64,000 bases of DNA from Duganella sacchari (lineage in GTDB: Bacteria > Pseudomonadota > Gammaproteobacteria > Burkholderiales > Burkholderiaceae_D): assembly GCF_900143065.1 (NCBI RefSeq), contig NZ_FRCX01000001.1, positions 248,001 through 312,000 on the forward strand, given 5' to 3'. The translations under genes and the position numbers were made by a program. Below are positions 28,170 through 36,779 of the stretch, piece by piece. Each line of letters starts with the position of its first letter. Positions within the stretch are counted from its first letter, which is position 1. Below the pieces are notes generated by a model that saw only the letters and a list, made by a program, of their open reading frames with translations, did no database searches and was not told the origin of the DNA.

Positions 28170-29186
28170 ATGGGTCGTACGCGCTGGATTACCGTGGCTG
28201 TGCTGATGTGCTTGTCGAATGGCGCTGGCGCCCAGGCGCCGATGCCCGCGCTTGACGAAGCACTCGACGCGCCCACCCGCGCCCATGTGGTCAACGAATA
28301 TGCGCGCCGCCTGACCGCCCAGCATGTCGATCCAGGCCGCGCCAAGGCCGTCGCCGACAACCTGCGCCAGCGCCTGAACAACGGCGAATACAATGACCAG
28401 ACCACGGCGCGCCTGCTGGCCGCGCGCGTCAGCCGCGACGTCGCGGCCATGTATGCGGACCGCCAGACCTACCTTGAATACGTGCCTTACGACCTGGGCG
28501 ACGAGCGCCAGCGTCCGCCGCCACCCGTGCAGTCGGCCGACAACTTCGGCCTGCGCAAATTCGAAACCCTGGGCGACAACATCGGCTACCTGCACATCAG
28601 CCGCTTCGCCCCGGTGGACCGGGCCTCCGCCAATGCCGCCGCCCGCTTCATGTCGCAGGCTGGCGACTGCGCCGCCCTCATCATCGACCTGCGCGATGCC
28701 GGTGGCGACAGCGAGGCGATGGCCGCCCTGCTGTCCAGCTATCTGCTGGTCGACCGGCGCAGCTACATTTTCAAGGACAAGCAGATCCACCTGCACGACC
28801 AGGTCGACCGCGAAGGCAAGGTCATGGCCGAGTACTGGACCACGGCCGACGCTCCCGGCAAACACTTCGGCGGCTACAAGCCGCTCTACCTGCTCGTCAA
28901 CGAACGCACCAGCAGCGCCGCCGAAGCCTTCGCCTACGATTTGCAGCAGTACTACCAGCGCGCCGTCATCGTGGGGATGCCAACCATGGGCGACGCCCGC
29001 GTCGCCGCGAAGCAGCGCGTGTCACGCCAACTGCAAACGGTGATCGCCGCCACCCAGGCCGTCAACCTGAGCACCCGTGGCAACTGGGAAGGCACGGGCG
29101 TCCAGCCGAACCGCGTGGTGACGGCCGCCGACGCGCTGAACGCCGCCATCGCCATGGCCCAGGCCAGCCTCAAACCGAAAAGATAA
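28170..29186 (+). CDS. S41-family peptidase (C-terminal-processing type)
   Basis: A 338-residue exported protein. The signal peptide ends GAGA, and ATG follows GGGGAA. An N-terminal helical domain (about 25-120) precedes the peptidase core: LGDNIGYLHISRFAP, LIIDLRDAGGDSEAM, and the nucleophile region RTSSAAEAFAYDL. The stretch where CtpA enzymes carry the catalytic Lys (G-x-TxGK) reads GMPTMGDA, so the Ser-Lys dyad is doubtful; tricorn/retinol-binding-type S41 enzymes use other residues. A periplasmic protease role is inferred. Confidence 0.8.
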   Translation: MGRTRWITVAVLMCLSNGAGAQAPMPALDEALDAPTRAHVVNEYARRLTAQHVDPGRAKAVADNLRQRLNNGEYNDQTTARLLAARVSRDVAAMYADRQTYLEYVPYDLGDERQRPPPPVQSADNFGLRKFETLGDNIGYLHISRFAPVDRASANAAARFMSQAGDCAALIIDLRDAGGDSEAMAALLSSYLLVDRRSYIFKDKQIHLHDQVDREGKVMAEYWTTADAPGKHFGGYKPLYLLVNERTSSAAEAFAYDLQQYYQRAVIVGMPTMGDARVAAKQRVSRQLQTVIAATQAVNLSTRGNWEGTGVQPNRVVTAADALNAAIAMAQASLKPKR

Positions 29187-29274
29187 GCTGTACCCGGGCA
29201 CCAACAGATTACGCGAAAAAGCGTGCTAGACTTGCCTTAGTGCAAATTTCGCCAACCGCTGTTTTTTGCTGTTC

Positions 29275-30984
29275 ATGGTGCCGACCATGCTGCTCAGGGA
29301 TGACAGATTCGCCGTCGCCGCGCTGCGCCAGTTATGGCGCGGCCTGCTGCTGTGCGCAGCGCTCGTGCTGATGCAGGCAGCGGCACAGGCGTCCGAGCGC
29401 AAGGTGCTGGTGCTGTATTCGCTGGGGTCGGACGCGTCCTCCGCCTGGCAAAGCCTGCTGCGCAAAGGGATGACTGCCGAACTGTCGCAGCACAGTCCCG
29501 CCTCGATCCCTGCCATTTTCGAAGAACGCTTCGACGCCGTGCGCGTGGGCGACGAACAGGCGCTGTCCAGCATGGCGCCCTACCTGCGCGCCAAATACGC
29601 GGGCATCAAGTTCGACGCCATCATCGCGGAAAATTATGTGGCCGGGCGCTTCCTCAACGAGCACCCCGACCTGTTCCCTGGCGTGCCACGCCACTACATC
29701 AACCATGGCCGCATCGGCTGGAAACCCAGGGATGGCATCGGCTACCAGGTGCAGGCGGATTTCACGCGTACCATCGGCATCATTCCGCAAGTGGCGCCGC
29801 AGGTAAAGCGTGTCATCGTCATCGGCGACAGCACCGAGCGCATGCAGGAATCGGTACGCGCGGTGCGCGATGCCGCCAGCGCCCATCAGCACAGGCTGGC
29901 GTTTGAATACTGGGACAACCTCACCTACGCCGAGATGTTCCACCAGGCGGCGCGGTTGCCGTCCGACAGCGCCATCTTCCTGATGCCGATTTACCACGAC
30001 CGCACGGGCGAGCGGCGCCGCCCCGTGGACATTGCGCGCCAGCTGGTCGCCACCACGCAGGCGCCCATCTTCACCAACTGGGAGGCCATCGTCGTCCCCG
30101 GCGTGGTGGGCGGCTATGTGGTCAGCGGCGAACGTATCGGCCACGCCATTGCCGACCTCCTGATGCAGCACCAGCCGGACATCGCCGGCATTCCCGGCTA
30201 CCTGTTTGACTACGGCGCCATCCAGCGCTTCCATCTGCAAAACATCCCGCCGACCGCACAATACCTGTATCGCCCGCAAAGCGTGCTGGAACAGTACTGG
30301 TGGCAGATCCTGACGGGACTCACGCTGATTGTGCTGCAAGGACTGCTGATCTCCGCGCTGGTGTTCTCGCTACGCAGCCGCCGCCAGACACTGCGCGCAC
30401 TCAACGAAGAGCGCGACCAGCTGGAGGCCCGGGTTGCGCAGCGCACGCTGGAACTCATGGCGGCCAACACCAAGCTGGAACAGCAGGCCACCACCGACCC
30501 GTTGACCGGCATCGGCAACCGCCGCCGCATGACGGAGCAGATCAACAAGGAACTGGAGCGCAGCCGCCGCTTCAAGCATCCGCTGTCGCTGCTGATGGTG
30601 GATATCGACCACTTCAAGAACGTCAACGACATCTACGGCCATGAGGCGGGCGACCGCGCCATCGTTGCGATCTCGCACGCGCTGGCCAGCGGCATGCGCA
30701 GCATCGACATGGCGTCGCGTTTTGGTGGCGAGGAGTTTGTGCTGCTGATGCCGGAAACGGAAATCGATGTCGCCGGCGCGGCCGCCGAACGCCTGCGCAG
30801 CGATATTGCGGCATTGCGCATCGCCGGCGACAACAGCGAGGAAATCCGCCTGACCATCAGCATCGGCGTGGCCTCGTCCGATCCCAGCGGCACCATGGAC
30901 AGCGCCTCGTCGCTGCTCTCGCGAGCGGACAAGGCGCTGTATCAGGCCAAGCACGAAGGCCGTGACCGCGTCGTCAGTTGCTGA
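29275..30984 (+). CDS. Diguanylate cyclase with periplasmic ABC-type substrate-binding sensor
   Basis: A 569-residue transmembrane c-di-GMP synthase. After a signal or first transmembrane segment, about 40-335 is a periplasmic-binding-protein-like domain (VLVLYSLGSDASSAWQSLL, VKRVIVIGDSTERM) as in PF04392 sensors. A transmembrane helix follows near 340-365, then a coiled coil (NEERDQLEARVAQRTLEL) and a GGDEF domain with DPLTGIGNRRRM and GGEEF at 484-488. RSID sits five residues before GGEEF, i.e. an RxxD inhibitory site, so product inhibition is expected. The start is uncertain (ATG 29275 or 29287; no clear ribosome site). Confidence 0.9.
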   Translation: MVPTMLLRDDRFAVAALRQLWRGLLLCAALVLMQAAAQASERKVLVLYSLGSDASSAWQSLLRKGMTAELSQHSPASIPAIFEERFDAVRVGDEQALSSMAPYLRAKYAGIKFDAIIAENYVAGRFLNEHPDLFPGVPRHYINHGRIGWKPRDGIGYQVQADFTRTIGIIPQVAPQVKRVIVIGDSTERMQESVRAVRDAASAHQHRLAFEYWDNLTYAEMFHQAARLPSDSAIFLMPIYHDRTGERRRPVDIARQLVATTQAPIFTNWEAIVVPGVVGGYVVSGERIGHAIADLLMQHQPDIAGIPGYLFDYGAIQRFHLQNIPPTAQYLYRPQSVLEQYWWQILTGLTLIVLQGLLISALVFSLRSRRQTLRALNEERDQLEARVAQRTLELMAANTKLEQQATTDPLTGIGNRRRMTEQINKELERSRRFKHPLSLLMVDIDHFKNVNDIYGHEAGDRAIVAISHALASGMRSIDMASRFGGEEFVLLMPETEIDVAGAAAERLRSDIAALRIAGDNSEEIRLTISIGVASSDPSGTMDSASSLLSRADKALYQAKHEGRDRVVSC

Positions 30985-31629
30985 TCACTCGGCGTCCGGC
31001 TGCTGCGATGGGTGGGCTTGCTGGAATGCCGGCAGTTCTCCGCATGCGGCGTGAATACGCATGACGGTCGGATACGGCGACATATCGACACCAAAACGCT
31101 GCGCGCCAAACACTTGCGGCGCCAGGCAGCAATCCGCCAGGGTAGGCGTGTCGCCGTGGCTGAAACGGCCGGTGCGCGCATCATTGGCCAGCAAGGCTTC
31201 CAGCGTGGCCAGGCCCGTGCGCAGCCAGTGCTGCTGCCAGCCCAGCTTGACCTCTTCCGTCACGCCCAGTTGCCCGGTCAGGTATTTCAGCACGCGCAGA
31301 TTGCCCAGCGGGTGGGTATCCGCCGCCACCGTCAACGCCAGCGCGCGCACGCGGGCGCGGCCGAGGGCGTCGGATGGCAGCAACGGCGTCGCCGCATGCG
31401 TCTCTTCCAGATACTCGATGATGGCCAGCGACTGGCCAATCACGTTGCCGTCGTCTTCCAGCGCCGGCACCAGCATGGCTGGATTGACCGCGCGGTACGC
31501 GTCGCTGAGCTGCTCGCCACCGTTACGCAGCAGATGCACCGGCGCCGCATCGTAAGCCAACCCTTTCAGGTTGAGCGCGATACGCACGCGGTAAGCGGCC
31601 GAGCTGCGGAAGTAGGTGTACAGCTTCAT
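30985..31629 (-). CDS. maiA: Maleylacetoacetate isomerase (zeta-class GST)
   Basis: A 214-residue zeta-class glutathione transferase that isomerises maleylacetoacetate, or maleylpyruvate-type products, to the fumaryl form. The N-terminal thioredoxin fold starts MKLYTYFRSSAAYRVRIAL, with the SSxxxR motif. The C-terminal helical domain has DTHPLGNLRVL and TPTLADCCLAPQV. It overlaps the FAH gene by 1 nt, directly feeding its substrate to the next enzyme. Confidence 0.92.
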   Translation of the reverse strand: MKLYTYFRSSAAYRVRIALNLKGLAYDAAPVHLLRNGGEQLSDAYRAVNPAMLVPALEDDGNVIGQSLAIIEYLEETHAATPLLPSDALGRARVRALALTVAADTHPLGNLRVLKYLTGQLGVTEEVKLGWQQHWLRTGLATLEALLANDARTGRFSHGDTPTLADCCLAPQVFGAQRFGVDMSPYPTVMRIHAACGELPAFQQAHPSQQPDAE

Positions 31630-32651
31630 CAGCCACGCTCCTTGTAGTGCGTGACGGTCTGATCGATCACGCCGAAGATGCTGGCGCCCTGGGCATCCTG
31701 CATCTCGATGCGCACCGTGTCGCCAAACTTCAGGAACGGGGTTTGCGGCTTGCCGGTCTCGATGGTTTCGTACATCCGCACCTCGGCCAGGCAGCAGTAG
31801 CCCACGCCGCCATTGGCGATGCTGGAACCATGCAGGTTGCCCTGCTTGTTCGATACGGTGCCCGAGCCGATGATGGCGCCGGCGCCCAGTTCGCGCGTGG
31901 ACGCGGCATGCGCCACCAGCTGTGCGAAGTTGAAGGTCATGTCCTCGCCCGCATTCGGCTTGCCGAAAGGCTGGCTGTTCAGATGGACCAGCAGCGGCAG
32001 GTGCAGCTTGTTGTCGACCCAGTCGGCGCCCAGTTCATCCGGCGTCACCGCCACTGGCGAGAACGCGCTGGCCGGCTTGGACTGGAAGAAGCCGAAGCCT
32101 TTCGCCAGTTCGTTCGGAATCAGGTTGCGCAGCGAGACGTCGTTGACCAGCATGACCAGGCGGATCGCCTTGGCCGCGTCTTCCGGTGTCGCGCCCATCC
32201 GCACGTCGCCCGTGATGACGGCGACTTCCGCTTCCAGGTCCACGCCCCACTCTTCCGACAGCACGTAGACCGGATCACGCGGGCCGACGAAGCTGTCCGA
32301 ACCGCCCTGATACATCAGCGGATCGGTGTAGAACGATGCCGGCACTTCGGCATTGCGCGCCTTGCGCACCAGCTCCACGTGGTTGATGTAGGCCGAACCG
32401 TCCGCCCACTGATAGGCGCGCGGCAGCGGCGAGTGGCAGTACTGCTGGTCGAAAGGCTGGGCATCGACCGCATCGCCCGCGTTCAGCGCGGCATACACCT
32501 GCTCCAGGCGCGGCGCCACCAGGTCCCAGTTGTCCAGTGCGTGCTGCAGGGTGGCCGAGATTTTTGGCACGTGCTGGTAGCGCGACAGGTCGCGGCTGAC
32601 CACCACCAGGCGGCCATCGCGGCTGCCGTCTTTCAGGGTCGCGAGCTTCAT
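31629..32651 (-). CDS. Fumarylacetoacetate hydrolase-family protein
   Basis: A 340-residue FAH-fold enzyme that hydrolyses fumarylacetoacetate-type C-C bonds after aromatic ring cleavage. It starts MKLATLKDGSRDGRLVVVSRDLSRY. The metal-binding E-x-E pattern is in VDLEAEVAVITGDV. GSGTVSNKQGNLHGSS near the C terminus is typical of the long FAH subgroup. ATG 32651 overlaps the VOC gene stop by 4 nt and was chosen over 32681. It forms an operon with the VOC and maiA genes. Confidence 0.88.
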   Translation of the reverse strand: MKLATLKDGSRDGRLVVVSRDLSRYQHVPKISATLQHALDNWDLVAPRLEQVYAALNAGDAVDAQPFDQQYCHSPLPRAYQWADGSAYINHVELVRKARNAEVPASFYTDPLMYQGGSDSFVGPRDPVYVLSEEWGVDLEAEVAVITGDVRMGATPEDAAKAIRLVMLVNDVSLRNLIPNELAKGFGFFQSKPASAFSPVAVTPDELGADWVDNKLHLPLLVHLNSQPFGKPNAGEDMTFNFAQLVAHAASTRELGAGAIIGSGTVSNKQGNLHGSSIANGGVGYCCLAEVRMYETIETGKPQTPFLKFGDTVRIEMQDAQGASIFGVIDQTVTHYKERG

Positions 32652-33187
32652 GCGTGCTCTCCTTCCGGTGCATGCATCCATGCAGCGTGGCTCGGCGCCT
32701 TCTTAGTCTGCGACCATTCTTCCAGCATCTCCCACTTCACGTCGTCCAGCTTCTTCATCATTTCCGGCGTACCGATATTGCAGGCCAGCTCCAGGCGATG
32801 GCCGTTCGGGTCGAAGAAGTAGATCGACTTGAAGATGGTGTGGTTGACCGGGCCGATGACATCAATGCCCGCCGCCACCAGGCGTTCTTTGGCGGCCAGC
32901 AGTTCTTCCATGCTGCCGACTTCCATCGCCAGGTGCTGCACCCAGGCCGGGGTGTTCTGGTCACGGCCCATGTCCGGCTGGGTAGGCAGTTCGAAGAAGG
33001 CCAGGACGTTGCCGTTGCCGGCGTCCAGGAACACGTGCATATACGGGTCCGGCGCTTTGGTGGATGGCACTTCGTTTTCGGCGATGGCCAGGACGAAGTC
33101 CATATTGAGGTGTTTGACATACCACTCGACGGTTTCTTTCGCGTCTTTGCAGCGATAGGCGACGTGGTGAATTTGCTTGATTTTCAT
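32648..33187 (-). CDS. VOC-family (glyoxalase/dioxygenase-fold) protein
   Basis: A 179-residue protein: IHHVAYRCKDAKETVEWYVKHLNMDF opens a VOC module. AWVQHLAMEV and HRLELACNI supply a second His and a Glu as likely metal ligands. The polar C-terminal tail (about 140-179, KWEMLEEWSQTKKAPS) is outside the fold. As first gene of VOC-FAH-maiA it may cleave or modify an aromatic substrate upstream of FAH and MaiA. The substrate is unknown. Confidence 0.8.
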   Translation of the reverse strand: MKIKQIHHVAYRCKDAKETVEWYVKHLNMDFVLAIAENEVPSTKAPDPYMHVFLDAGNGNVLAFFELPTQPDMGRDQNTPAWVQHLAMEVGSMEELLAAKERLVAAGIDVIGPVNHTIFKSIYFFDPNGHRLELACNIGTPEMMKKLDDVKWEMLEEWSQTKKAPSHAAWMHAPEGEHA

Positions 33188-33207
33188 GGGAGGTCTCCAA
33201 CGTGATG

Positions 33208-33248
33208 CCAGCATTAGACGCTGGATTCAGATATCATACAAATCGTAT
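33208..33248. promoter_or_regulatory. Inverted repeats in the VOC operon / LysR divergent promoter
   Basis: CCAGC-N7-GCTGG at 33208-33224 and ATAC-N5-GTAT at 33236-33248 lie in the 88-nt gap between the divergent VOC and LysR-type genes. Either could be the LysR-type regulator site; the second resembles a short LTTR palindrome. Confidence 0.45.
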
Positions 33249-33275
33249 TTTTCTCTTCATTTATCATTTTTCCCA

Positions 33276-34190
33276 ATGAATCCTAGCCTGAAGCAGATGC
33301 GCGCACTGGTGGCGCTGGCCAAGACCGGCAGCTTTACGCTGGCGGCCGACCATTTGAACGTGACGCAATCCGCGCTCAGCGGCCAGATCAAGGAGCTGGA
33401 ACAGCTACTGGGCATACGTGTGGTCGAGCGTACCACGCGCAAGACCCAGTTATCCGAACTCGGGCGGGAACTGTATCCCCTGTTCGACAAGATGCTGCAC
33501 GACCTCGACCGCGCCATGGCCGACATCGCCAGCCGCAAGGCGCTCAAGCAGGGTTCGGTGCGCGTGGCGGCGCCGCAGATGCTGTCCTGTACGATGGTGC
33601 CGGAAGTGATCGCCGGCTACCGTACCCAGCACAAGGAAGTGCAGGTGCGCCTGACCGACTGCCCGCTGGAGCAGGTCACCGCACGCGTGTTCAGCGGCGA
33701 GGTGGATTTTGGCATCGGCCCGGAGCGCGATGCGACGGCGGAAATTGAATCCCAGCCACTGTTCGAGATGCCGTTTGTGGTGGTCTATCCACCCGACCAC
33801 CCGCTGGCCAGGCGCAAGCGCATCACCTGGGGCGACGTCAACCAGTTCCCGTTTATTTCGCTGCAAGGCCAGTTCACCGAGCGCCTGCTGCGCGATGTGC
33901 ACGTCTCGTTCCGCGAATTGTCGCTGAGTCCGTATAACGAGGTCACGTTCATGACCACCGCGCTGGCCATGGTGCATGCCGGCCAGGGCATTACGGTGTG
34001 CCTGCCATATGCCGAGAAAATGGTCGAGTTGTACGGGCTGAAGATGCGTCCGCTGGAAGCGCCGGCGTTAACGCGGCGTTTCTTCATCTACACGCGCAGC
34101 GCCCGTGCGCTCTCCCCGGCGGCCGAGAGTCTTGTAGCGTATTTGCACCAGTTTATTGCCTCGCACGAATGGAATCGTTCGGCATCCTAG
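33276..34190 (+). CDS. LysR-family transcriptional regulator
   Basis: A 304-residue LTTR. The N-terminal winged helix (1-62) reads MNPSLKQMRALVALAKTGSF, then AADHLNVTQSALSGQIKELE. The C-terminal periplasmic-binding-like effector domain spans about 90-300. ATG 33276 begins the conserved HTH; the region upstream is the intergenic operator. Divergent placement from VOC-FAH-maiA makes it the likely regulator of that operon, sensing an aromatic intermediate (inference). Confidence 0.9.
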   Translation: MNPSLKQMRALVALAKTGSFTLAADHLNVTQSALSGQIKELEQLLGIRVVERTTRKTQLSELGRELYPLFDKMLHDLDRAMADIASRKALKQGSVRVAAPQMLSCTMVPEVIAGYRTQHKEVQVRLTDCPLEQVTARVFSGEVDFGIGPERDATAEIESQPLFEMPFVVVYPPDHPLARRKRITWGDVNQFPFISLQGQFTERLLRDVHVSFRELSLSPYNEVTFMTTALAMVHAGQGITVCLPYAEKMVELYGLKMRPLEAPALTRRFFIYTRSARALSPAAESLVAYLHQFIASHEWNRSAS

Positions 34191-34288
34191 TCCGCATAAT
34201 CAACAGCCTTACTATTTATTTCAATTTGGAAAAGATTGTTGCCATTAATCCATTGTGGAAGCGGTTTCCGATTGTGTATGCTTTATTT

Positions 34289-34852
34289 ATGAACATTTTG
34301 CACATCGACTCCTGCGCCCTAGGCGACAATTCCGTTTCCCGCCAGGTTACTTCGGCAACCGTGGCGGCTTTAACCGAAGCAAACGCACAAGCGACCGTGC
34401 TCTACCGCGATCTGGCAGCCTCGCCGCTGTCCCACGCGAGCGGTCCGTTATTGCAGGTCATCAGCCAGCGCTGGGATGCCGACATCCCGATGAACGCCGA
34501 ACTGCGCGCGGAAGCCCTGCAAAGCGCCTCGCTGGCACAAGAGTTTCAGGATGCCGACGTGGTGGTGCTGGGCGCGCCACTGCACAATTTTTCCGTGCCA
34601 TCCACGCTCAAGGCCTGGATGGACCGCTTGCTCGAACTACAGACCACCAGTAGCAAGCCGCGCGATGATTTGCACTTGCTGCTGGTAACCTCGGGCTGCG
34701 GCGTCATGGGCCTGGCGTCCGTTGATGAGCTCATGAACAACCACGAAAACCAGCTCAAAGCCGCCTTCCAGTTCCTGGGCGTCAGCCGGGTGAACGTGGT
34801 GCGTGGCCTGGCCGACGTGCCGCAGGCGCTCCGCTTGCGTAGCGCGGCCTGA
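34289..34852 (+). CDS. azoR: FMN-dependent NADH-azoreductase
   Basis: A 187-residue flavodoxin-fold quinone/azo reductase: MNILHIDSCALGDNSVSRQVT binds FMN phosphate, and VVVLGAPLHNFSVPSTLKAWMD is the second FMN loop. It is slightly shorter than the usual 200 residues because of a compact middle. It probably detoxifies quinones by two-electron reduction. It has its own start 98 nt after the LysR gene. Confidence 0.88.
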   Translation: MNILHIDSCALGDNSVSRQVTSATVAALTEANAQATVLYRDLAASPLSHASGPLLQVISQRWDADIPMNAELRAEALQSASLAQEFQDADVVVLGAPLHNFSVPSTLKAWMDRLLELQTTSSKPRDDLHLLLVTSGCGVMGLASVDELMNNHENQLKAAFQFLGVSRVNVVRGLADVPQALRLRSAA

Positions 34853-34876
34853 TGATAGCGCTATCGCTGTCTTATA

Positions 34877-35455
34877 ATGGATGCCATGACAGCGAATACC
34901 ATCGCCATCAATCAAATGATGGACAAGTTTGACGGCCGCCACAGCGTCTGGCTGTTTGGCTACGGCTCCTTGATCTACAAGGCGGACTTCCCCTACCTGC
35001 AACGCCGCCCCGCCAGCATCGCCGGCTGGACGCGGCGTTTCTGGCAGGGCTCGCACGACCACCGTGGCACGCCGGAAGCGCCGGGGCGCGTGGTGACCCT
35101 GATCGAGGAAGCCGGCGCCATCTGCCATGGCATGGCCTATCTCATCACGCCGGAAGTATTTGCGCATCTGGACCACCGCGAAAAGAATGGCTACCTGCGG
35201 CTGGCAATGCCCATCACGTTTGAAGACCGCGACGAAGTGGAGGGCCTGGTGTACATCGCCACGCCAGACAACACTGCCTTCCTCGGCGCTGCCTCCGAAC
35301 AGGACATCGCGGCCCACATCGCCCGCTCCGTCGGCCCCAGCGGCCCGAACAGCGACTATCTCAACCATCTCGCGACAGCATTACGCGAACTGGGCCGGCA
35401 CGATCAGCATGTTTTTGAGATTGAGCGCCACCTCGCCGCGCTACAATCAAAATAA
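34877..35455 (+). CDS. ChaC-type gamma-glutamylcyclotransferase
   Basis: A 192-residue protein: VWLFGYGSLIYKADFPYL contains the YGSL substrate loop. The catalytic Glu is in LDHREKNGY. It is shorter than E. coli ChaC. ChaC enzymes cut glutathione to 5-oxoproline and Cys-Gly. The start is uncertain: TATAAT sits at 34875-34880, overlapping ATG 34877, so a transcript from that element would favour the in-frame ATGs at 34916-34919. A perfect palindrome, GATAGCGCTATC (34856-34867), lies just upstream. The 3' end overlaps the radical SAM gene by 9 nt, convergently. Confidence 0.85.
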   Translation: MDAMTANTIAINQMMDKFDGRHSVWLFGYGSLIYKADFPYLQRRPASIAGWTRRFWQGSHDHRGTPEAPGRVVTLIEEAGAICHGMAYLITPEVFAHLDHREKNGYLRLAMPITFEDRDEVEGLVYIATPDNTAFLGAASEQDIAAHIARSVGPSGPNSDYLNHLATALRELGRHDQHVFEIERHLAALQSK

Positions 35456-36604
35456 ATCCATTTGTCCGGCATCCGCCGCCGCTTTGGCGCGCGCGCCCAA
35501 CGGCGGCACCACGAGCGGACGGGTGAACTGGGACGCATCCATGCGGTGAAAGCGGCTGCCCTGCCCCGTCAGCCCCAGCCGCTCGCTGGCAATCTTGAAG
35601 CGCTGGCGTATCAGCTCGGCCCACACGCCCTCGCCTTTCATGCGTGAGCTGAAATCACTGTCGTAATCTTTGCCGCCGCGCATTTCGCGCACGCGGTTCA
35701 TCACGCGCTGCGCCCGCTCCGGGAAGTGCGCTTGCAGCCACTCCTTGAACAGCGGCGCCACTTCCCACGGCAAACGCAGCACGGTGTAGTGAGCACTGAC
35801 CGCGCCCGCTTCCTTCACCGCCTCGAGTATCCGTTCGATGTCCGGCTCGGTAATGAAGGGGATGATGGGGGCGATGCTGACCGCCACCGGAATGCCCGCA
35901 TCCGTCAGCGTGCGGATGGTGCGCAGGCGGCGTGCCGGCGCCGCAGCGCGTGGCTCCAGTGTGCGCGAGATGGCCGGGTCGAGCGTGGTCAAGGTGATGG
36001 CCACGCCGGCCTGCTGCCTGGCTGCCATGGGCGCAAGGATGTCGATATCACGCTCGATCAGCGAGGACTTGGTAATCAGGCCGACCGGATGCTGGCATTC
36101 CTGCAGCACTTCCAGCACGCGGCGCGTCAGCTTGAGTTCGCGCTCGCAAGGCTGGTAAGCATCCGTGTTGACACCCAATGCGATCGACAAGGGTTCATAG
36201 CCGGGCTTGGCCAGCTCGCGCCGCAATACCTCGGGCGCGTTGACCTTGGCGAAGATCTTGCTCTCGAACTCCATGCCTGGCGACAGCCCAAGATAGCTGT
36301 GGGTGGGCCGTGCAAAGCAATAAATGCAGCCATGCTCGCAGCCCCGATAGGGATTGAGCGAAACGCTGAACGGCAAATCCGGCGAGGCATTCCGGCTCAG
36401 GATGGATTTGCAGATTTCTTCCGTGACCTGTGTTTTAATCGGCCGGGTTTCGTCCTCTTCCCGCTCCCAGCCGTCATCGTAGGCCTCGCGTGCGTTGACT
36501 TCGTACCGACCCTGTATATTCGATACCGCGCCACGCCCCTTCTGCGCCTTGAGCGACGGCGGCGGTAGCATCACGTGTTCCTGATTGTTTTCATCGTAAG
36601 ACAT
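35447..36604 (-). CDS. PA0069-family radical SAM protein
   Basis: A 385-residue radical SAM protein. The 4Fe-4S motif CxxxCxxC is Cys89, Cys93 and Cys96 in GCEHGCIYCFARP. GVNTDAYQPCE and VGLITKSSLIERD follow, as in the group related to spore photoproduct lyase. The C terminus ends GQMDLF. The substrate is unknown; a DNA repair role is plausible. A LexA-like box lies 14 nt upstream of ATG 36604, suggesting SOS control. A longer TTG start at 36616 is not needed. Confidence 0.88.
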   Translation of the reverse strand: MSYDENNQEHVMLPPPSLKAQKGRGAVSNIQGRYEVNAREAYDDGWEREEDETRPIKTQVTEEICKSILSRNASPDLPFSVSLNPYRGCEHGCIYCFARPTHSYLGLSPGMEFESKIFAKVNAPEVLRRELAKPGYEPLSIALGVNTDAYQPCERELKLTRRVLEVLQECQHPVGLITKSSLIERDIDILAPMAARQQAGVAITLTTLDPAISRTLEPRAAAPARRLRTIRTLTDAGIPVAVSIAPIIPFITEPDIERILEAVKEAGAVSAHYTVLRLPWEVAPLFKEWLQAHFPERAQRVMNRVREMRGGKDYDSDFSSRMKGEGVWAELIRQRFKIASERLGLTGQGSRFHRMDASQFTRPLVVPPLGARAKAAADAGQMDLF

Positions 36605-36617
36605 GGCGGAAATCAAA

Positions 36618-36639
36618 ATACTGTATATATATCCAGTAT
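36618..36639 (-). promoter_or_regulatory. LexA (SOS) box candidate
   Basis: CTGT-N8-CCAG at 36621-36636 with an AT-only centre matches the LexA consensus CTGT-N8-ACAG except one base. It is extended to ATACTG-N10-CAGTAT over 36618-36639. It sits just before the radical SAM start (36604), with no competing gene start within 140 nt on the other side. Confidence 0.65.
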
Positions 36640-36779
36640 TCTAGGCTTTACCCACCGCCATTTCAAGCGAAATATCCGCCTGCGTCCTTGGGGAGCGCTT
36701 GGTCAAGCTGGTATCATGCCGGGCTTCGCCATATCGTGCGCCCAGCGCAGCGTTCGGCAACCTCACAGTGAGTAAAAAC

